A stretch of 64,000 bases of DNA, from assembly GCA_013388855.1 (NCBI GenBank), contig JACAEM010000023.1, positions 62,001 to 126,000 of the forward strand, written 5' to 3'. This DNA is from Chloroflexota bacterium. Lineage in GTDB: Bacteria > Chloroflexota > Anaerolineae > Anaerolineales > Villigracilaceae. The position numbers were made by a program, and so were the translations under genes. Below the pieces are notes generated by a model. It saw nothing but the letters and a program-made list of their open reading frames with translations. It was not told where the DNA came from and did no database searches. The first letter of the stretch is position 1. Every line of letters starts with the position of its first letter. Shown here in pieces: positions 1 to 8,704 of the stretch.

Positions 1-1543
1 GGTTGGCAGCGAATTCGAGGGTCTGCTGTTTTGAATTAGCAACCCATACACAGGCTGCGTCAACCCCCAACCGGGTGACCACCTGATCAATTAGTATTTG
101 AAATATATTGTCAATATCCAGGCTGCTGGTGATGGCTGTATCAATTTGGCGCAAGGTGCTCAACCGTTCGAGCTGCCTTTTAGTCTGTTCATGTAACTGG
201 GCGCGTTGGATGGTGTTGCCAGCCATCTCGGTGATAGTCATAAGTATATTTTTTTGATGCTCCAGCAGTTCGTGCGGAGAACGAAAGCCAACATGCAATA
301 CCCCGATCGTGGACCAGGTTGTGCGAATTGGGATGAACGCGCCGCTCAACCCTTTTGGAATCCGGGTACGCAAGGAATCGGATGTCAAACGATCTTCTCT
401 CCAATCAGGCGTGAAGTGCGGCTGCGCGCTTGAAAATACTGTTCCAATCATTCCTTCTCCAGGTTTGATGCTGGTTGTGAGCGGGGGAATCCCATTAGTG
501 ACAATTGGATGCAGGCGTTCCTCTGCCGGGTTATAAAGCCAGATGCTTCCCATGATGGCATTCACCGCGCTCATCGTTTTTTCCAGAAGTATGGGCAGCA
601 TTTCATCGAGACTTTGAGCAACACGTGACACTCTGGAAACTGCATTGATCGTTTCCAGTTCTTGAAGACGACGATGAGTCTCTTCGAACAGCCGCGTATT
701 GCTGATGGCGCTCGCCGCGGTCCCGGCAATCAACTTCATCAGGAGGATGTCCGACTCGTCGAATTTCCGCATCGGCGAAATTTCTGCTGCGCTTAATACG
801 CCAATCAACTGGTCGCGATGGATCATCGGCACCTGCAAGACCGATCGAAGTCCATAGCGCTCGAATTCGGGAAGACGACCTTCCCAGAGATCATAGCGCT
901 CTACCAGGAATGGCTGGCGCGTTTCGGCGGCGCGCCCGATAGCACCTTCTCCCATCCGGATCCGCGTTCGTTCGGGAACTTGCAAGCCGTTCACGGCGGC
1001 GATCTCAAGTTCGGAGCGGGCGGCATCATAAAGGGCGATTACAGCAAAAGAAGTGTCCAACAGGATCGAAACTTTATCCACAATGAGAGGTAATAAAGTA
1101 CCCAAGTCGTGCTGAACAGTGAGTTCATTCACGATCTGATCAACTGTTTCTCTTTTATTAGCCAGTCGCTGTAATTTGCCCATGTGCTGTTCCAGAGAAT
1201 CAGCCATATGATCGAACGATTGAGCAAGCTCGGCAAATATGCCTGAGGAATCGTTCGGGCTTGAGCGCGCCGTCAGGTCGCCGGAGGAATGCCGCTTCGC
1301 AAGTTCGACTAAAGATCTGTAGTTATTTAGGATCAGGGCATGCCCATCCAACCAGAGAGCAAAGATGGAGGAAAGCAGAATTAGAATGACCGCCGAAACG
1401 CCCACCTGCTGTTTTGCGATGATCGAATAAGTTACCAGCAGAACTCCTGGAAGGACGGCAAGCAGGATCAGCAGGAAGAATCGGAACCGCAGACTTCCTT
1501 TTATCATTGGGCCTAATTTGTAAAACCACTTTCGAGCAAACAT
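1..1543 (-). CDS. Membrane-anchored multi-GAF sensor protein (partial, 3' end outside window)
   Basis: An open frame runs without a stop from ATG at 1543 to the window edge, giving 514 codons. The start is preceded by AGAGGA. Residues about 18-58 form two hydrophobic segments. A HAMP-like linker follows (about 65-110, '...SSGDLTARSS...FDHMADSLEQ'), then GAF domain 1 (about 120-270), GAF domain 2 (about 285-430) and the start of a third GAF domain ('LSTLRQIDTAITSSLDI'). Such proteins usually end in a histidine kinase, a cyclase or a phosphatase; the output domain lies outside the window, so its type cannot be told. It has its own upstream region with a degenerate copy of the direct-repeat promoter shared by the neighbouring stress genes. 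Confidence is high for a GAF sensor and low for its output. Confidence 0.85.
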   Translation of the reverse strand, partial: MFARKWFYKLGPMIKGSLRFRFFLLILLAVLPGVLLVTYSIIAKQQVGVSAVILILLSSIFALWLDGHALILNNYRSLVELAKRHSSGDLTARSSPNDSSGIFAELAQSFDHMADSLEQHMGKLQRLANKRETVDQIVNELTVQHDLGTLLPLIVDKVSILLDTSFAVIALYDAARSELEIAAVNGLQVPERTRIRMGEGAIGRAAETRQPFLVERYDLWEGRLPEFERYGLRSVLQVPMIHRDQLIGVLSAAEISPMRKFDESDILLMKLIAGTAASAISNTRLFEETHRRLQELETINAVSRVSRVAQSLDEMLPILLEKTMSAVNAIMGSIWLYNPAEERLHPIVTNGIPPLTTSIKPGEGMIGTVFSSAQPHFTPDWREDRLTSDSLRTRIPKGLSGAFIPIRTTWSTIGVLHVGFRSPHELLEHQKNILMTITEMAGNTIQRAQLHEQTKRQLERLSTLRQIDTAITSSLDIDNIFQILIDQVVTRLGVDAACVWVANSKQQTLEFAAN

Positions 1544-1576
1544 GTATCCTCTAACTGAGTGCAGCGCAACAAGCCA

Positions 1577-1629
1577 AACATACTATCCATGAACCAAGCT
1601 CTCACAAATCAAAAATGTTATGAAAGCGT
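1577..1629 (-). promoter_or_regulatory. Direct-repeat promoter, degenerate copy, for the GAF sensor
   Basis: Read on the minus strand, the block contains ACGCTTT, then CATTTTT-like sequence one helical turn later, GATT, TGTGAG at the CATGAC position, exactly 18 nt, and TATGTT as -10. The -10 lies about 34 nt before the ATG at 1543. It is the least conserved of five copies, but the geometry is exact. Confidence 0.5.
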
Positions 1630-1660
1630 TAATCTTCTTTCAAGGGAATTTATGTGAGTC

Positions 1661-2074
1661 CTATAGTGACCAAGACTTTGCGGGCGCTGTTACCAGTTCT
1701 CTGACATCCTGCCGATCGAGCTTCAGATAAATCGTGCCCTCATTAATGTGGTCGATCTGCGAGACGGGGATTATTATTTCGTTGGCTTCGAAAATGTGCC
1801 TGACGACGAGAACCACATGTGTGACCTGCATATCGTTTAAGTCAATCAACAGCTTGTCAACTTTCCCAACATACCCATCAGTTGCGTTCACAATCGCATC
1901 GTGTCGTAGAATCAGTTCGTCTGGAGGATCGTTCCGAAAGTTCATCAGGATAAGAGCTGTTACTGGTTCTGTGGTAAATCCTGGAACGGAAGGCACGCCA
2001 TCCCAATGTAGATAGCTGGGTAACTGGGTGTGAATATAATTATCAAATTCAAGAAGGTTGTTGAGTTTGCTCAT
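1661..2074 (-). CDS. PRC-barrel domain protein
   Basis: This 137-residue protein ends in a PRC-barrel fold. The typical core '[14 protein letters not shown]' is followed by 'THVVLVV' and '[11 protein letters not shown]' at about residues 65-115. PRC-barrels bind partners in RNA processing and photosynthetic reaction centres, and are often found in bacterial stress proteins. The ATG at 2074 overlaps the stop of the BON gene as ATGA, which decides the start over longer upstream readings and implies translational coupling. It is the last gene of the HdeD-BON-PRC operon, so a role in envelope or general stress is likely. The exact partner is unknown. Confidence 0.85.
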   Translation of the reverse strand: MSKLNNLLEFDNYIHTQLPSYLHWDGVPSVPGFTTEPVTALILMNFRNDPPDELILRHDAIVNATDGYVGKVDKLLIDLNDMQVTHVVLVVRHIFEANEIIIPVSQIDHINEGTIYLKLDRQDVRELVTAPAKSWSL

Positions 2075-2730
2075 GTTCTTCGATTCTGTATCGATAGGTT
2101 GTTTTCCACATGGGTGACCCCCGGAGCGGACCAGGCCGCCTTCTCTGCGTCCTCTTTCTCTGCCCATGAGCCCACGGCACCTTCTAGCGTCACTATGCCA
2201 TCTTCCATTTTGACCTGAATTCCTTTTGCATCGAGTAATGCACGGCGCTTGAGGGCAGCTTCGATTTTTCCTTTGACGGCGAAGGGAATGATGTGGGGTT
2301 TGACAATAATATTGTTGGTGACCCCTTTGACACCGGTCAGCCGCTCCACAACATCCCCGGCAGCATTTTTTTGGAACTGCCACTGAACCTTACCGGTGAG
2401 TGTCACCCAGCCGTCTTCCACCACTACTTGTAAATTCTTCGGTAAAACAACACTCCACTCCAAGAGGCTGGAAGCAACATGGGCGATGTCTTCGTCTAGT
2501 CGGCGGTTATCGGTTGGCAATTTAACTTCGATATTATTGGCTACCGCTTTCACACCGGAGACCCTCAGGGCGGCTTTCTCGGCTCCGTGCTTGGCAGGCA
2601 GGTTGTTCACGCTCCCGGTAAGGGTCACAATACCCCTATGGACGATGACCCCGATTTCCGGTGCAAATACACTCGGTTCCAAGAGGATCTCATCCAGAAC
2701 ATCCCTTTGCAATTCTATGTCAGCTTTCAT
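2071..2730 (-). CDS. Triple BON-domain protein
   Basis: The 219-residue product holds three BON domains in a row, at about residues 1-70, 75-145 and 148-219. Each shows the pattern 'V.DGIVTLTG.V....K..AE.A......GV..V.NNI'. BON domains bind phospholipid or other hydrophobic ligands and occur in osmotic-stress proteins such as OsmY and in secretins. No signal peptide is visible, so it may be cytoplasmic or membrane-peripheral. The start at 2730 has AAGGA 8 nt upstream; an in-frame ATG at 2763 lacks such a site. It lies 39 bp after the HdeD-like gene and overlaps the PRC-barrel gene by 4 bp, so all three probably form one operon from the promoter at 3379-3431. Confidence 0.88.
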   Translation of the reverse strand: MKADIELQRDVLDEILLEPSVFAPEIGVIVHRGIVTLTGSVNNLPAKHGAEKAALRVSGVKAVANNIEVKLPTDNRRLDEDIAHVASSLLEWSVVLPKNLQVVVEDGWVTLTGKVQWQFQKNAAGDVVERLTGVKGVTNNIIVKPHIIPFAVKGKIEAALKRRALLDAKGIQVKMEDGIVTLEGAVGSWAEKEDAEKAAWSAPGVTHVENNLSIQNRRT

Positions 2731-2769
2731 GTCAGTTTTCCTTGCAAGATTGTTCCACGTCAACCGGCA

Positions 2770-3342
2770 CTATGCAATCACGCCAACTTTCTCGATACTG
2801 CGTAATAGACCGCGCAAATGGAAGGCGATGATCAATTCCATGATCCCAAAAGCGATGGCGTACAGACCAATCAGCCAGACGATGCTCACTGCCCCCGCGG
2901 AGGGAAACGCGAACAGAAGGACGCCCAGCAGAACAGAGAGTATGCCGCCGAGAATCATTGCCCATTCCCTCGAGACCACATTGCGGAACTCAATCGCAGC
3001 CACGATTTCAAAAATTCCAGTTATGACCGCCCAGGCTGCAATGAAATACAGCAAGATGAGTCCGGTGACATTGGGCCAGGAGAACGTCAGCAAGCCGATC
3101 ACGACTCCTGTCAGCCCTTCCAAAAGCAATGCCCACCAGCGCCTGAAGTGCGGTGCCAAAGCAATACTGGCGGCTACAGCCGAGAGCCCGTCGACCATGG
3201 CAAACGTCCCAAACAGCAAAACCAAAGCAATTTTGGTCGTGTCGGGCCAGATCAGCGTCAGGATGCCAAAGACAATAGCCAGCACGCCGCGCACAGCGAC
3301 AATCCACCAATTACGAAACAGTTGAGTAAATGCAGATAACAT
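2770..3342 (-). CDS. HdeD/DUF308 family membrane protein
   Basis: The 190-residue product is almost wholly hydrophobic, with six predicted membrane helices arranged as three helix pairs. It opens with 'NWWIVAVRGVLAIVFGILTLIWP', typical of HdeD/DUF308 proteins. HdeD is linked to acid resistance in Escherichia coli, although the molecular activity of the family is not settled. The ATG has GGAG 9 nt upstream. It is the first gene of the HdeD-BON-PRC operon and lies about 36 bp below a well-conserved copy of the shared direct-repeat promoter. A membrane-stress role fits both the family and the neighbours. Confidence 0.88.
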   Translation of the reverse strand: MLSAFTQLFRNWWIVAVRGVLAIVFGILTLIWPDTTKIALVLLFGTFAMVDGLSAVAASIALAPHFRRWWALLLEGLTGVVIGLLTFSWPNVTGLILLYFIAAWAVITGIFEIVAAIEFRNVVSREWAMILGGILSVLLGVLLFAFPSAGAVSIVWLIGLYAIAFGIMELIIAFHLRGLLRSIEKVGVIA

Positions 3343-3378
3343 GTTTTTTCTCCAATTTTTTCTTTATTTGTGATGATA

Positions 3379-3431
3379 AGGATACCTTCAGTGAAACGAG
3401 CCGTCATGAATCCAAAGTGCCATTAAAGTGC
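3379..3431 (-). promoter_or_regulatory. Direct-repeat promoter for the HdeD-BON-PRC operon
   Basis: On the minus strand: GCACTTT (3431-3425), a second GCACTTT 11 bp on (3420-3414), GGATT, CATGAC (3408-3403), 18 nt, TATCCT (3384-3379). The first repeat overlaps the last codons and stop of the upstream glycosyltransferase gene (3423). No TTGACA-like -35 is seen, so an activator is expected. Confidence 0.7.
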
Positions 3432-4571
3432 CATTTGCTCTCGCTCTTGCGATGTGGCTAAAGCCCAGGTCAGTTCCGCTGCATCGTAGGCAGCCCGTGG
3501 ACGTCCCAATTGAAGCGCATTGTTCGCCTGCTCTTGATAGTGCAGGCGATCGTTTTCCAACCAGTGACACATAGCTTCGAGTACGTCCGTGGGATTGTCG
3601 GCAAGCACACCCGCGTTGCCTGAGACCACATAATCAGCATTCCCAGTTTCCTGACCAGGGATGACATCCACCAAAATCATGGGAAGGCCGGATGCCAGCG
3701 ACTCAGAAACCGTTAATCCCCCCGCCTTGCCAAGTACGCAATCCGCACCTCGCATAAACGTTCCCATTTCCGTAACGAAATCATAGATACGGGTTTCCAC
3801 GTGCCATTCCGTTTCCTGACAACGTCGATAGAAATCCTGGTCGCCCCCGGCGGCAATGATCAATTGCAATGGAAATCCGGAGTGGTTCAACATCCATAAC
3901 GCCTCGTAAAGATGCTCCACCCGCTTACTGCCCACCGCAAGCACAGTAAAGAGATTCTCCTGCCATCCCAATTCCTTGCGGATAACGGCTTGATCCTGGT
4001 TCCCTTTTATCAGTTCGGGACGCACCGGGATACCAACAATTTTCACCTTTTCCGCTGGTAAACCAGCTTTGATTGCCAGATCATACACAGTTTGAGTAGG
4101 CACCAGGCATAGGTCAGCAACGGGATGAAACCACAATCTGTTTACAGTCGCCAAATCGGTTACAACCGTGAGCACGGGAATATGTTGATTTTCAATCGTG
4201 AAGATCGCGGAAAGAATTTCCTGATAGAAAGGATACGTGCAAACGATGGCGTCAGGCTGCTTTTCATGGATGATCTTGCTTAGGGCGTTGAACAGCATCA
4301 ATGTCAGGCTGCTTTTGACGATGCCGCTCCCCAGCCGCGTATCGCCGACCTCATATCCCAGTTTATACAGGTCGGGCGCTACTCGAACGATTTTGTCGTA
4401 GCCGTTCTCTCCGTCACGCAGAAAAGGAGGGACGCTTGGATCATCCATCGGGTTGACAATTTCCACGCTGCAATACTCCCCGTGCGTTTCTTGCAGGGCA
4501 TCCGCAATTGCGTTTGACGCACTGCGATGTCCATAGCCGTAATCGGCGGTTAAAATGAGAATTCGTTTCAT
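3423..4571 (-). CDS. MGDG synthase/UgtP-like glycosyltransferase (GT28)
   Basis: The 382-residue protein belongs to the monogalactosyldiacylglycerol-synthase / processive diacylglycerol glucosyltransferase family. The N-terminal acceptor half opens with 'ILILTADYGYGHRSASNAIADAL', matching the family's lipid-side G-x-G-H motif. The C-terminal donor half has 'GKAGGLTVSESLASGLPMIL' (about residues 290-310), the UDP-sugar binding motif. It most likely transfers a sugar from a UDP-sugar to diacylglycerol at the cytoplasmic membrane face; which sugar cannot be told. The start at 4571 has GGAG 6-7 nt upstream and is preferred to an in-frame ATG at 4607. It has its own copy of the direct-repeat promoter, which suggests that glycolipid synthesis is raised with the stress operon. 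Confidence 0.85.
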   Translation of the reverse strand: MKRILILTADYGYGHRSASNAIADALQETHGEYCSVEIVNPMDDPSVPPFLRDGENGYDKIVRVAPDLYKLGYEVGDTRLGSGIVKSSLTLMLFNALSKIIHEKQPDAIVCTYPFYQEILSAIFTIENQHIPVLTVVTDLATVNRLWFHPVADLCLVPTQTVYDLAIKAGLPAEKVKIVGIPVRPELIKGNQDQAVIRKELGWQENLFTVLAVGSKRVEHLYEALWMLNHSGFPLQLIIAAGGDQDFYRRCQETEWHVETRIYDFVTEMGTFMRGADCVLGKAGGLTVSESLASGLPMILVDVIPGQETGNADYVVSGNAGVLADNPTDVLEAMCHWLENDRLHYQEQANNALQLGRPRAAYDAAELTWALATSQEREQMAL

Positions 4572-4615
4572 ATGCTCTCCAATAGGTAATTTTTTATTCC
4601 TTTGCAACTCTCCAA

Positions 4616-4668
4616 AGGATACCTACCAGAGCAGCGCCTGTCATGAATCGAAAGTGCTATAAAAGTGT
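4616..4668 (-). promoter_or_regulatory. Direct-repeat promoter for the glycosyltransferase
   Basis: Minus-strand order: ACACTTT (4668-4662), GCACTTT (4657-4651), CGATT, CATGAC (4645-4640), 18 nt, TATCCT (4621-4616). The sequence GGTATCCTT around the -10 is identical to that in front of the HdeD operon. The ATG is at 4571. Confidence 0.7.
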
Positions 4669-4686
4669 CAATTTAGAGGGGGAAAA

Positions 4687-7506
4687 TCAGGGGATCAAGC
4701 CCAGTTGTCGGGCTCTTGAGACAGCCTGTGTGCGTTTCCTGACTTCGAGCTTGCTGTAAATGTTATAAGCATGGCGCTTAACCGTATTGAGCGCCAGATA
4801 CAGTTCGGCTGAGATTTCCTGATTCGATTTACCTTGGGCAATCAAAGTCAATACTTCCATCTCGCGCGCCGAGAGGGAGATGGGCAGACCATCCTCCAAA
4901 TGGGCGGATATTGAACCGGCTCTTTCTTCAGCCGGTTCTTGATCGGCCTGCCGAGCATTTCCCGTCCCTTGAATGGACTCCAGCAAACTATCGATAAATG
5001 CCAGGGAAGGGAGGTGACTGCCAGCTTCTTTTTGTGCAGTCCGGCATTGGCGCAAAAGATCCACCAATCGCCAGCCTTCATCCAGATAAAAACGCCGAAA
5101 ACCTTCCGGTTCGCCCAACGCCAGCGCGCGCAACAGGGTTTTTGTCGCCCGTTCATTACCGAGCGCATACTGCGTCATCGCCTGTAGAACCAGAATCTGA
5201 ATTTGAGAGGCTCCCCGCTGGAATCGCTCTGCTTCCGGCAGGAGCGTTCCCAACCACTCGGAAACTTGCTTGATATCACGCACCCGCCCAGTTTCCTGAC
5301 CCCGAACCAACAAGAATCTGGATTGCGTGAGGAGTAAATATTCAAAGATGTGATAGGGATAATTCTCCAGAGCAATGGGAGTGTTCAACTCGGGAAAGCC
5401 ACCCTTTTTCCACCACTGTTCGGCCGTCGCCAGGTCATCGCGCTGAACAGCCAGCCGGACTGCGAGTCCAGAGGCAAGAGCATTATCCCACTGGCTGGCG
5501 TCCGAACGGAGAGCCATGCGTGCAATTTCCTCAACAATATCCTGCGCGCCGGAAATATCACCTTGAGCTTGCCGCAGACGCGCCAGGGAAGTCATCCCCC
5601 CCAGACTGCCCAGATACCACACAGGTTGAATGTCCCGAACGCCGCGCTCCAGATAGTCGCGTGCTTCCTCCAGTACGTCACGTTCAAACAAAATCTCGCC
5701 GTACACGATATCGATAAATCCGGACAGCGGATGTGGCTTCCCATCTGGACCGATGGCTAAATACCGCGCCTTTTGAAGGGTTTCCCATGCTTTGCTGAGC
5801 TGTCCCTGAATCCATAGCATAATAGCGATTTCGCAGGTGGCAATGATCTGCACCGTTGGATTATTCGCCTGGCGGGCGAGCCGAGACGTTGTGTGCAACG
5901 ACTCGATCGCTTTCTGGGTGTCACCGAGTAAGACAAGAGAGATGCTTTCATCAAGTGCGATCATGCTGCGGAGATACACATTCTCCATCGGAAAATAACT
6001 GGCTGCCTGCCGGGAAAACTTGGTGGCCTGTTTCAAATCACCGTTCCACATTGCCAGGTAGGATTCACAGAGCGCTATTCCGCCACGGATTCCTCTCAAA
6101 TCGACATCCGGAATGGGCAATTCCTCGGTATGACTTTCAAGTTGTTCGACCGACTTACGAACATCCTCCAGCCAATAGCGGGCAAGATCCAATTGGTGTA
6201 TCGCGATCAGCGCCCAAGCATAGCCTATGCTGATCATGGGGCGTTTGTGAGTAATCTCCTCCGGCAGCCTGCCTATCCAGCGAGCGACTGCAGACACTTC
6301 ACCCTGATTGATCAGGGTCTGGACATCGCGCTCAATCATATCTGCCGCCCATTCCATGTCCCGGGAGGCGAGCGCGTGCCGGAAAGCTTCGTTCAGGTTG
6401 CCGTTCCCTTCAAACCAAGTCGCTGCCCGCTTATGCAGTTCAGGGATCTCCTCCGGGTTGACTTGCCTCTCGACTTCTCGTAAAAAATCGGCAAACAGGG
6501 GATGGTAGCGGAACCACTCTCGCTTCTCATCCAAAGATGTAATAAACAAATTGGAATGTTCCAGGCGGCTTAGCATGATCGTGCCATATCCCGGCTGGGC
6601 GTCTGGTTTGACGACCGCCTCACACAGTGGACCATTGAGGGTCTCTAAAATGGAGGTTCTCAGCAGAAACTGGCGGATCTCGCCCGGTTGGTAGTCCAAG
6701 ACTTCTTCGGCCAGAAAATCCGACAGGTAAGGCGATTTGCTTTCCAAATTGGCGAGCACTATCGCCGGATCTGCCTGTTCTTTGAGAGAGATCACCGCCA
6801 TTTGCAGGGAAGTGATCCAGCCATCCGTACGTTCTTCCAGTGCCTGAACCGTCTCAGATGGGAGTTCCTGCCCGATTGCTTGCTGGAGGTACTGCACGAT
6901 CTCTTCGCTAGTGAAGCGCAGGTCATCAATGCCCAGTTCGAGCACGCGGCCCTTTGCGCGCAGAAATGCCAGATCCAACTCGGGCTCGCTGCGGCTGGCA
7001 ATAACCAAGTGCAGGTTGGGTGGGGAGTGTTTCAGAAAAAAGTCCATTCGCTGCAGGATCACCGAATTTTCCAAGTTATGGAAATCATCGAGCACTACAA
7101 CCGCTTCCTTTGGGAAAGCAGAGAGTTCGTTGATCAACAGCGTCAATCCAGTTTTCCAGCCATCATCCTGGGAAGATTGGAGCAGATCCAATACGTCTTC
7201 CCCCAATCCCATCTCAACTGTTTGCAGCGCGCCAATTACATAGCGGATAAAGCGGCCGGGATCGTTATCGTCACTGTCTACAGTCAACCAGGCGACGGGC
7301 AAAGTTGTTTCTCTTGCCCATTCGATCAGAAGATTTGTTTTTCCAAAACCGGCCGGCGCGGTGAGGAGGGTTAATTGAGATTTCACGCCCTGATCAATTC
7401 GCCTGGTCAGTCGGGGCCTATAGACAAATTCCCCCGGCAACCGAGGAATAGAGATCTTGGTCGTCAGAAGAGGTGGTTTTAGTTCGGTATCCGGATGCGA
7501 AGGCAT
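4687..7506 (-). CDS. MalT-like LuxR-family ATP-dependent transcriptional regulator
   Basis: At 939 residues this has the size and layout of MalT/LAL regulators. A STAND-type ATPase comes first (Walker A 'APAGFGKT' at about 50-57; Walker B 'VVVLDDFH' near 140). A long helical, TPR-like sensor region follows (about 380-820). The protein ends in a LuxR-type helix-turn-helix (about 870-935, 'LSAREMEVLTLIAQGKSNQEIS...NTVKRH'). The family usually binds an inducer, hydrolyses ATP, oligomerises and activates promoters. The ATG is preceded by AAAGGAT. It does not carry the shared direct-repeat promoter itself. It sits between genes that do, which makes it a candidate regulator, but LuxR-type domains do not normally bind 11-bp direct repeats. 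Confidence 0.92.
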   Translation of the reverse strand: MPSHPDTELKPPLLTTKISIPRLPGEFVYRPRLTRRIDQGVKSQLTLLTAPAGFGKTNLLIEWARETTLPVAWLTVDSDDNDPGRFIRYVIGALQTVEMGLGEDVLDLLQSSQDDGWKTGLTLLINELSAFPKEAVVVLDDFHNLENSVILQRMDFFLKHSPPNLHLVIASRSEPELDLAFLRAKGRVLELGIDDLRFTSEEIVQYLQQAIGQELPSETVQALEERTDGWITSLQMAVISLKEQADPAIVLANLESKSPYLSDFLAEEVLDYQPGEIRQFLLRTSILETLNGPLCEAVVKPDAQPGYGTIMLSRLEHSNLFITSLDEKREWFRYHPLFADFLREVERQVNPEEIPELHKRAATWFEGNGNLNEAFRHALASRDMEWAADMIERDVQTLINQGEVSAVARWIGRLPEEITHKRPMISIGYAWALIAIHQLDLARYWLEDVRKSVEQLESHTEELPIPDVDLRGIRGGIALCESYLAMWNGDLKQATKFSRQAASYFPMENVYLRSMIALDESISLVLLGDTQKAIESLHTTSRLARQANNPTVQIIATCEIAIMLWIQGQLSKAWETLQKARYLAIGPDGKPHPLSGFIDIVYGEILFERDVLEEARDYLERGVRDIQPVWYLGSLGGMTSLARLRQAQGDISGAQDIVEEIARMALRSDASQWDNALASGLAVRLAVQRDDLATAEQWWKKGGFPELNTPIALENYPYHIFEYLLLTQSRFLLVRGQETGRVRDIKQVSEWLGTLLPEAERFQRGASQIQILVLQAMTQYALGNERATKTLLRALALGEPEGFRRFYLDEGWRLVDLLRQCRTAQKEAGSHLPSLAFIDSLLESIQGTGNARQADQEPAEERAGSISAHLEDGLPISLSAREMEVLTLIAQGKSNQEISAELYLALNTVKRHAYNIYSKLEVRKRTQAVSRARQLGLIP

Positions 7507-7821
7507 TGCGATCCTTTACCCTGATTGTTTCTAAATGTTGAACAAAAATTGGTGGATGTTTTCTCCCTGATTATAACTACATTTCCGGTATATATTTCTC
7601 CGTCTTAAGCAGTTTCGCCACCGCAGGGCTTTTGGTCCTGCGGCGGTATTTACAAAACGTGGTGGTCGCCATATACCCCTTGCGATCATCTACCCAATTT
7701 ACGATGAGAAAAGGGTCTAGCGCCCAATGACCACAAAGATCGAGAGCGCGAGGAGTATGATGTTGAGAGGAATGACGTTACACTCCTTTTTCGGCGCTGA
7801 GTTCGATATAGCAGCCCACTG
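7507..7821. other. Intergenic region with a GC-rich hairpin
   Basis: No convincing gene is present. A hairpin CCGCAGG/CCTGCGG (7621-7643, 9-nt loop) could end transcription from the 7822-8550 gene, but there is no T-run. A minus-strand reading segment just after that gene's stop (about 7720-7821) encodes a short hydrophobic stretch. A TATAAT-like hexamer near 7571 could serve the MalT-like gene. Confidence 0.45.
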
Positions 7822-8550
7822 TTATTTCTTGCTCCGCATATCAACAGGCAACGCTAATCCAACACGATGATGCGACATCGCATCATTGGGAGTGATGTGT
7901 GCAAGCATGAGCGCAGCGGCGTCGGCATAAGAAACGGTCATCTCATGGATATGTTGGGTAAGGAACTGCAGCGCTGCCTCTTCAGAGAGCGGTCTTAAAG
8001 ATACAGGCATATGTATTGGTAATTTGTCCAGCGAAATTCGCATTCGATCCAGACCTATAGTTGGCTGGTCAACCATCGGTCCCGGGCATAGGATTCGCCA
8101 ATCGAGAGTCGTTTGATGGATTCGATCAAAATTAACTTGATGTGGCCAATATGTTGAACTGATAACCGGGAGATCAACTCCTCTGCGACCGCTTTCGTCT
8201 ATATCCAGTAATGCTGCCCCTGCTAAAAACCAGCAGACGGGTCTATCTTTTTCAGGAATCGATTCGAGACCAGTCACGATATGATCTATGAGGTCGGTAA
8301 AAGTCTTTCCCTGCGTAACGTAACCTGCTGTATTGATCACGACATCATGAGCTTGAAAAATGTTTGCCAAAGCGGATGTAGATATCTCTGTCATATCAGC
8401 TTTATACACGACAACTTCTTCTTGAATTTCCACTGGTAACGCCGATGGAGTTCGTATCAGCGTCGAAACTTCATGGTTTGTTGAAACGGCTTGATGAACA
8501 ACATGGCTGCCAAGAGATCCTGTTGCACCAAGGATAAGTATTTTAGACAT
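7822..8550 (-). CDS. NAD(P)-binding NmrA/SDR-like protein
   Basis: The 242-residue product has an N-terminal Rossmann fold with 'ILILGATGSLGSHVVHQA' (residues 4-21, a GxxGxxG dinucleotide-binding loop) and the fold-typical 'VVINTAGYVTQGK'. The catalytic YxxxK of classical short-chain dehydrogenases is not evident, which places it near the NmrA/atypical SDR group. These act as redox sensors or NAD(P)H-dependent reductases. The substrate cannot be told. It is transcribed in the same direction as the FAD oxidase upstream, with a 154-bp gap. After its stop codon the frame stays open and encodes a hydrophobic segment (see findings). Confidence 0.8.
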   Translation of the reverse strand: MSKILILGATGSLGSHVVHQAVSTNHEVSTLIRTPSALPVEIQEEVVVYKADMTEISTSALANIFQAHDVVINTAGYVTQGKTFTDLIDHIVTGLESIPEKDRPVCWFLAGAALLDIDESGRRGVDLPVISSTYWPHQVNFDRIHQTTLDWRILCPGPMVDQPTIGLDRMRISLDKLPIHMPVSLRPLSEEAALQFLTQHIHEMTVSYADAAALMLAHITPNDAMSHHRVGLALPVDMRSKK

Positions 8551-8704
8551 TGATAAACCCGGCTTTCATATTGAGATTTATTCATACATGAAGTGCGGTT
8601 AATTAGACATGAAGGCGACCGTTGAAAGAGCATCTATGAGAAGATCATGATTGGGGACTCCTAGATGAAATCGATTCGAATTCCTCATTTGGTTATTCAT
8701 GGAG

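Noticed and set aside
2396-3325. A 309-codon plus-strand frame opposite the BON and HdeD genes
   Set aside because: Ser/Thr-rich antisense translation without motif; both opposite genes match families along their full length.
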